From Cytophagales bacterium (lineage in GTDB: Bacteria; Bacteroidota; Bacteroidia; Cytophagales; Cyclobacteriaceae), in assembly GCA_029262955.1 (NCBI GenBank), contig JAJCYL010000255.1, forward strand, positions 1 to 5,539: a DNA stretch of 5,539 bases, given 5' to 3'. Both the position numbers and the translations under genes were made by a program. A model generated the notes under the pieces. The model did not search any database. It saw only the letters and a program-made list of their open reading frames with translations, and was not told the origin of the DNA. This document shows, in pieces, positions 5,441 to 5,539 of this stretch; within the stretch, counting starts at the first letter, position 1; each line of letters opens with the position of its first letter.

Positions 5441-5539
5441 GTGTCCTTGATGCTTTCGGATTACAAACCCACGCTGTTCAGGATTTGTAATCCTGAATCA
5501 ACTATATAGAGTAAAAAACAGTGTTCTTGATGCTTTCGG
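5441..5539. repeat. REP-like palindromic repeat, one full unit plus start of the next
   Basis: GTGTCCTTGATGCTTTCGG (5441-5459) recurs as GTGTTCTTGATGCTTTCGG at 5521-5539. That is 18 of 19 bases identical, 80 bp apart start to start, with the second copy cut by the window edge. Between them lies an inverted repeat, GGATTACAAA (5458-5467) with TTTGTAATCC (5484-5493). The unit starts 15 bp after a stop codon and has no coding frame. Read on the minus strand it is a palindrome, then CAGCGTGGG, then TTTGTAATCCGAAAGCATC. This resembles the intergenic palindromic REP-like families of Bacteroidota genomes, some of which are linked to REP-associated tyrosine transposases. No such transposase gene is visible in this window. 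The repeat is seen directly; the family link is from memory of similar sequences. Confidence 0.7.
5477..5497. repeat. Perfect 9-bp hairpin within the REP-like unit
   Basis: TTCAGGATT (5477-5485) and AATCCTGAA (5489-5497) form a perfect stem around a TGT loop, with a possible extra G-T pair outside. It uses the same bases as the right arm of the wider inverted repeat (5458-5467 with 5484-5493), so the two structures exclude each other. It is the first strong hairpin after the stop codon at 5425 and might protect the 3' end of the MORN/PH message. It lacks a T-run, so it is not a classical terminator. Confidence 0.8.

Noticed and set aside
5441..5539. CRISPR array
   Set aside because: Only two copies of a 19-bp repeat are seen, 61 bp apart. 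The interval contains its own palindrome rather than a spacer-like unique sequence, and no cas genes are nearby.

Overview
The window looks like an ordinary chromosomal stretch from a Bacteroidota bacterium, most probably of the Cytophagales/Flammeovirgaceae type. The evidence is AT-rich coding DNA, mostly absent Shine-Dalgarno sequences, a Tat-signal TIM-barrel protein starting MDRRNF, an ECF sigma factor followed by a small membrane protein, an exported protein with an '...HAQ' signal-peptide end, and a REP-like palindromic repeat. The assignment is by protein and sequence style only; no species is claimed.

Layout: (1) 1-1137 (+) is the 3' part of htpG (Hsp90), cut by the left window edge and closed by a clear rho-independent terminator. 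(2) 1245-2198 (+) is a single-gene unit for an exported sugar phosphate isomerase/epimerase-like TIM-barrel protein. Its start codon directly follows an unusual repeat-plus-dyad. (3) 2206-3919 (-) is a compact three-gene operon, in transcription order: ECF sigma factor, four-helix membrane protein (candidate anti-sigma or sensor), and YdeI/OmpD-associated family protein. Gaps are 6 and 4 nt, and it converges on the epimerase with only 7 nt between stop codons. (4) 4050-5425 (+), divergent from the sigma operon, is an overlapping gene pair: an exported MORN-like repeat protein and a two-helix membrane protein with a possible PH-like domain. (5) 5426-5539 holds a non-coding, palindromic, REP-like repeat whose next unit begins exactly at the right edge.

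How the genes work together: the sigma factor and membrane protein are most simply read as a regulator and its membrane partner, with the YdeI-family gene as a co-transcribed passenger or effector. The 130-bp divergent region at 3920-4049 could coordinate the sigma operon with the MORN/PH pair, but no convincing promoter was found there. HtpG and the epimerase look unrelated to these and to each other.

No wholly new system is evident. The items most worth a second look are the REP-like array at the right end, the dyad against the epimerase start codon, and the non-canonical membrane partner of the sigma factor.
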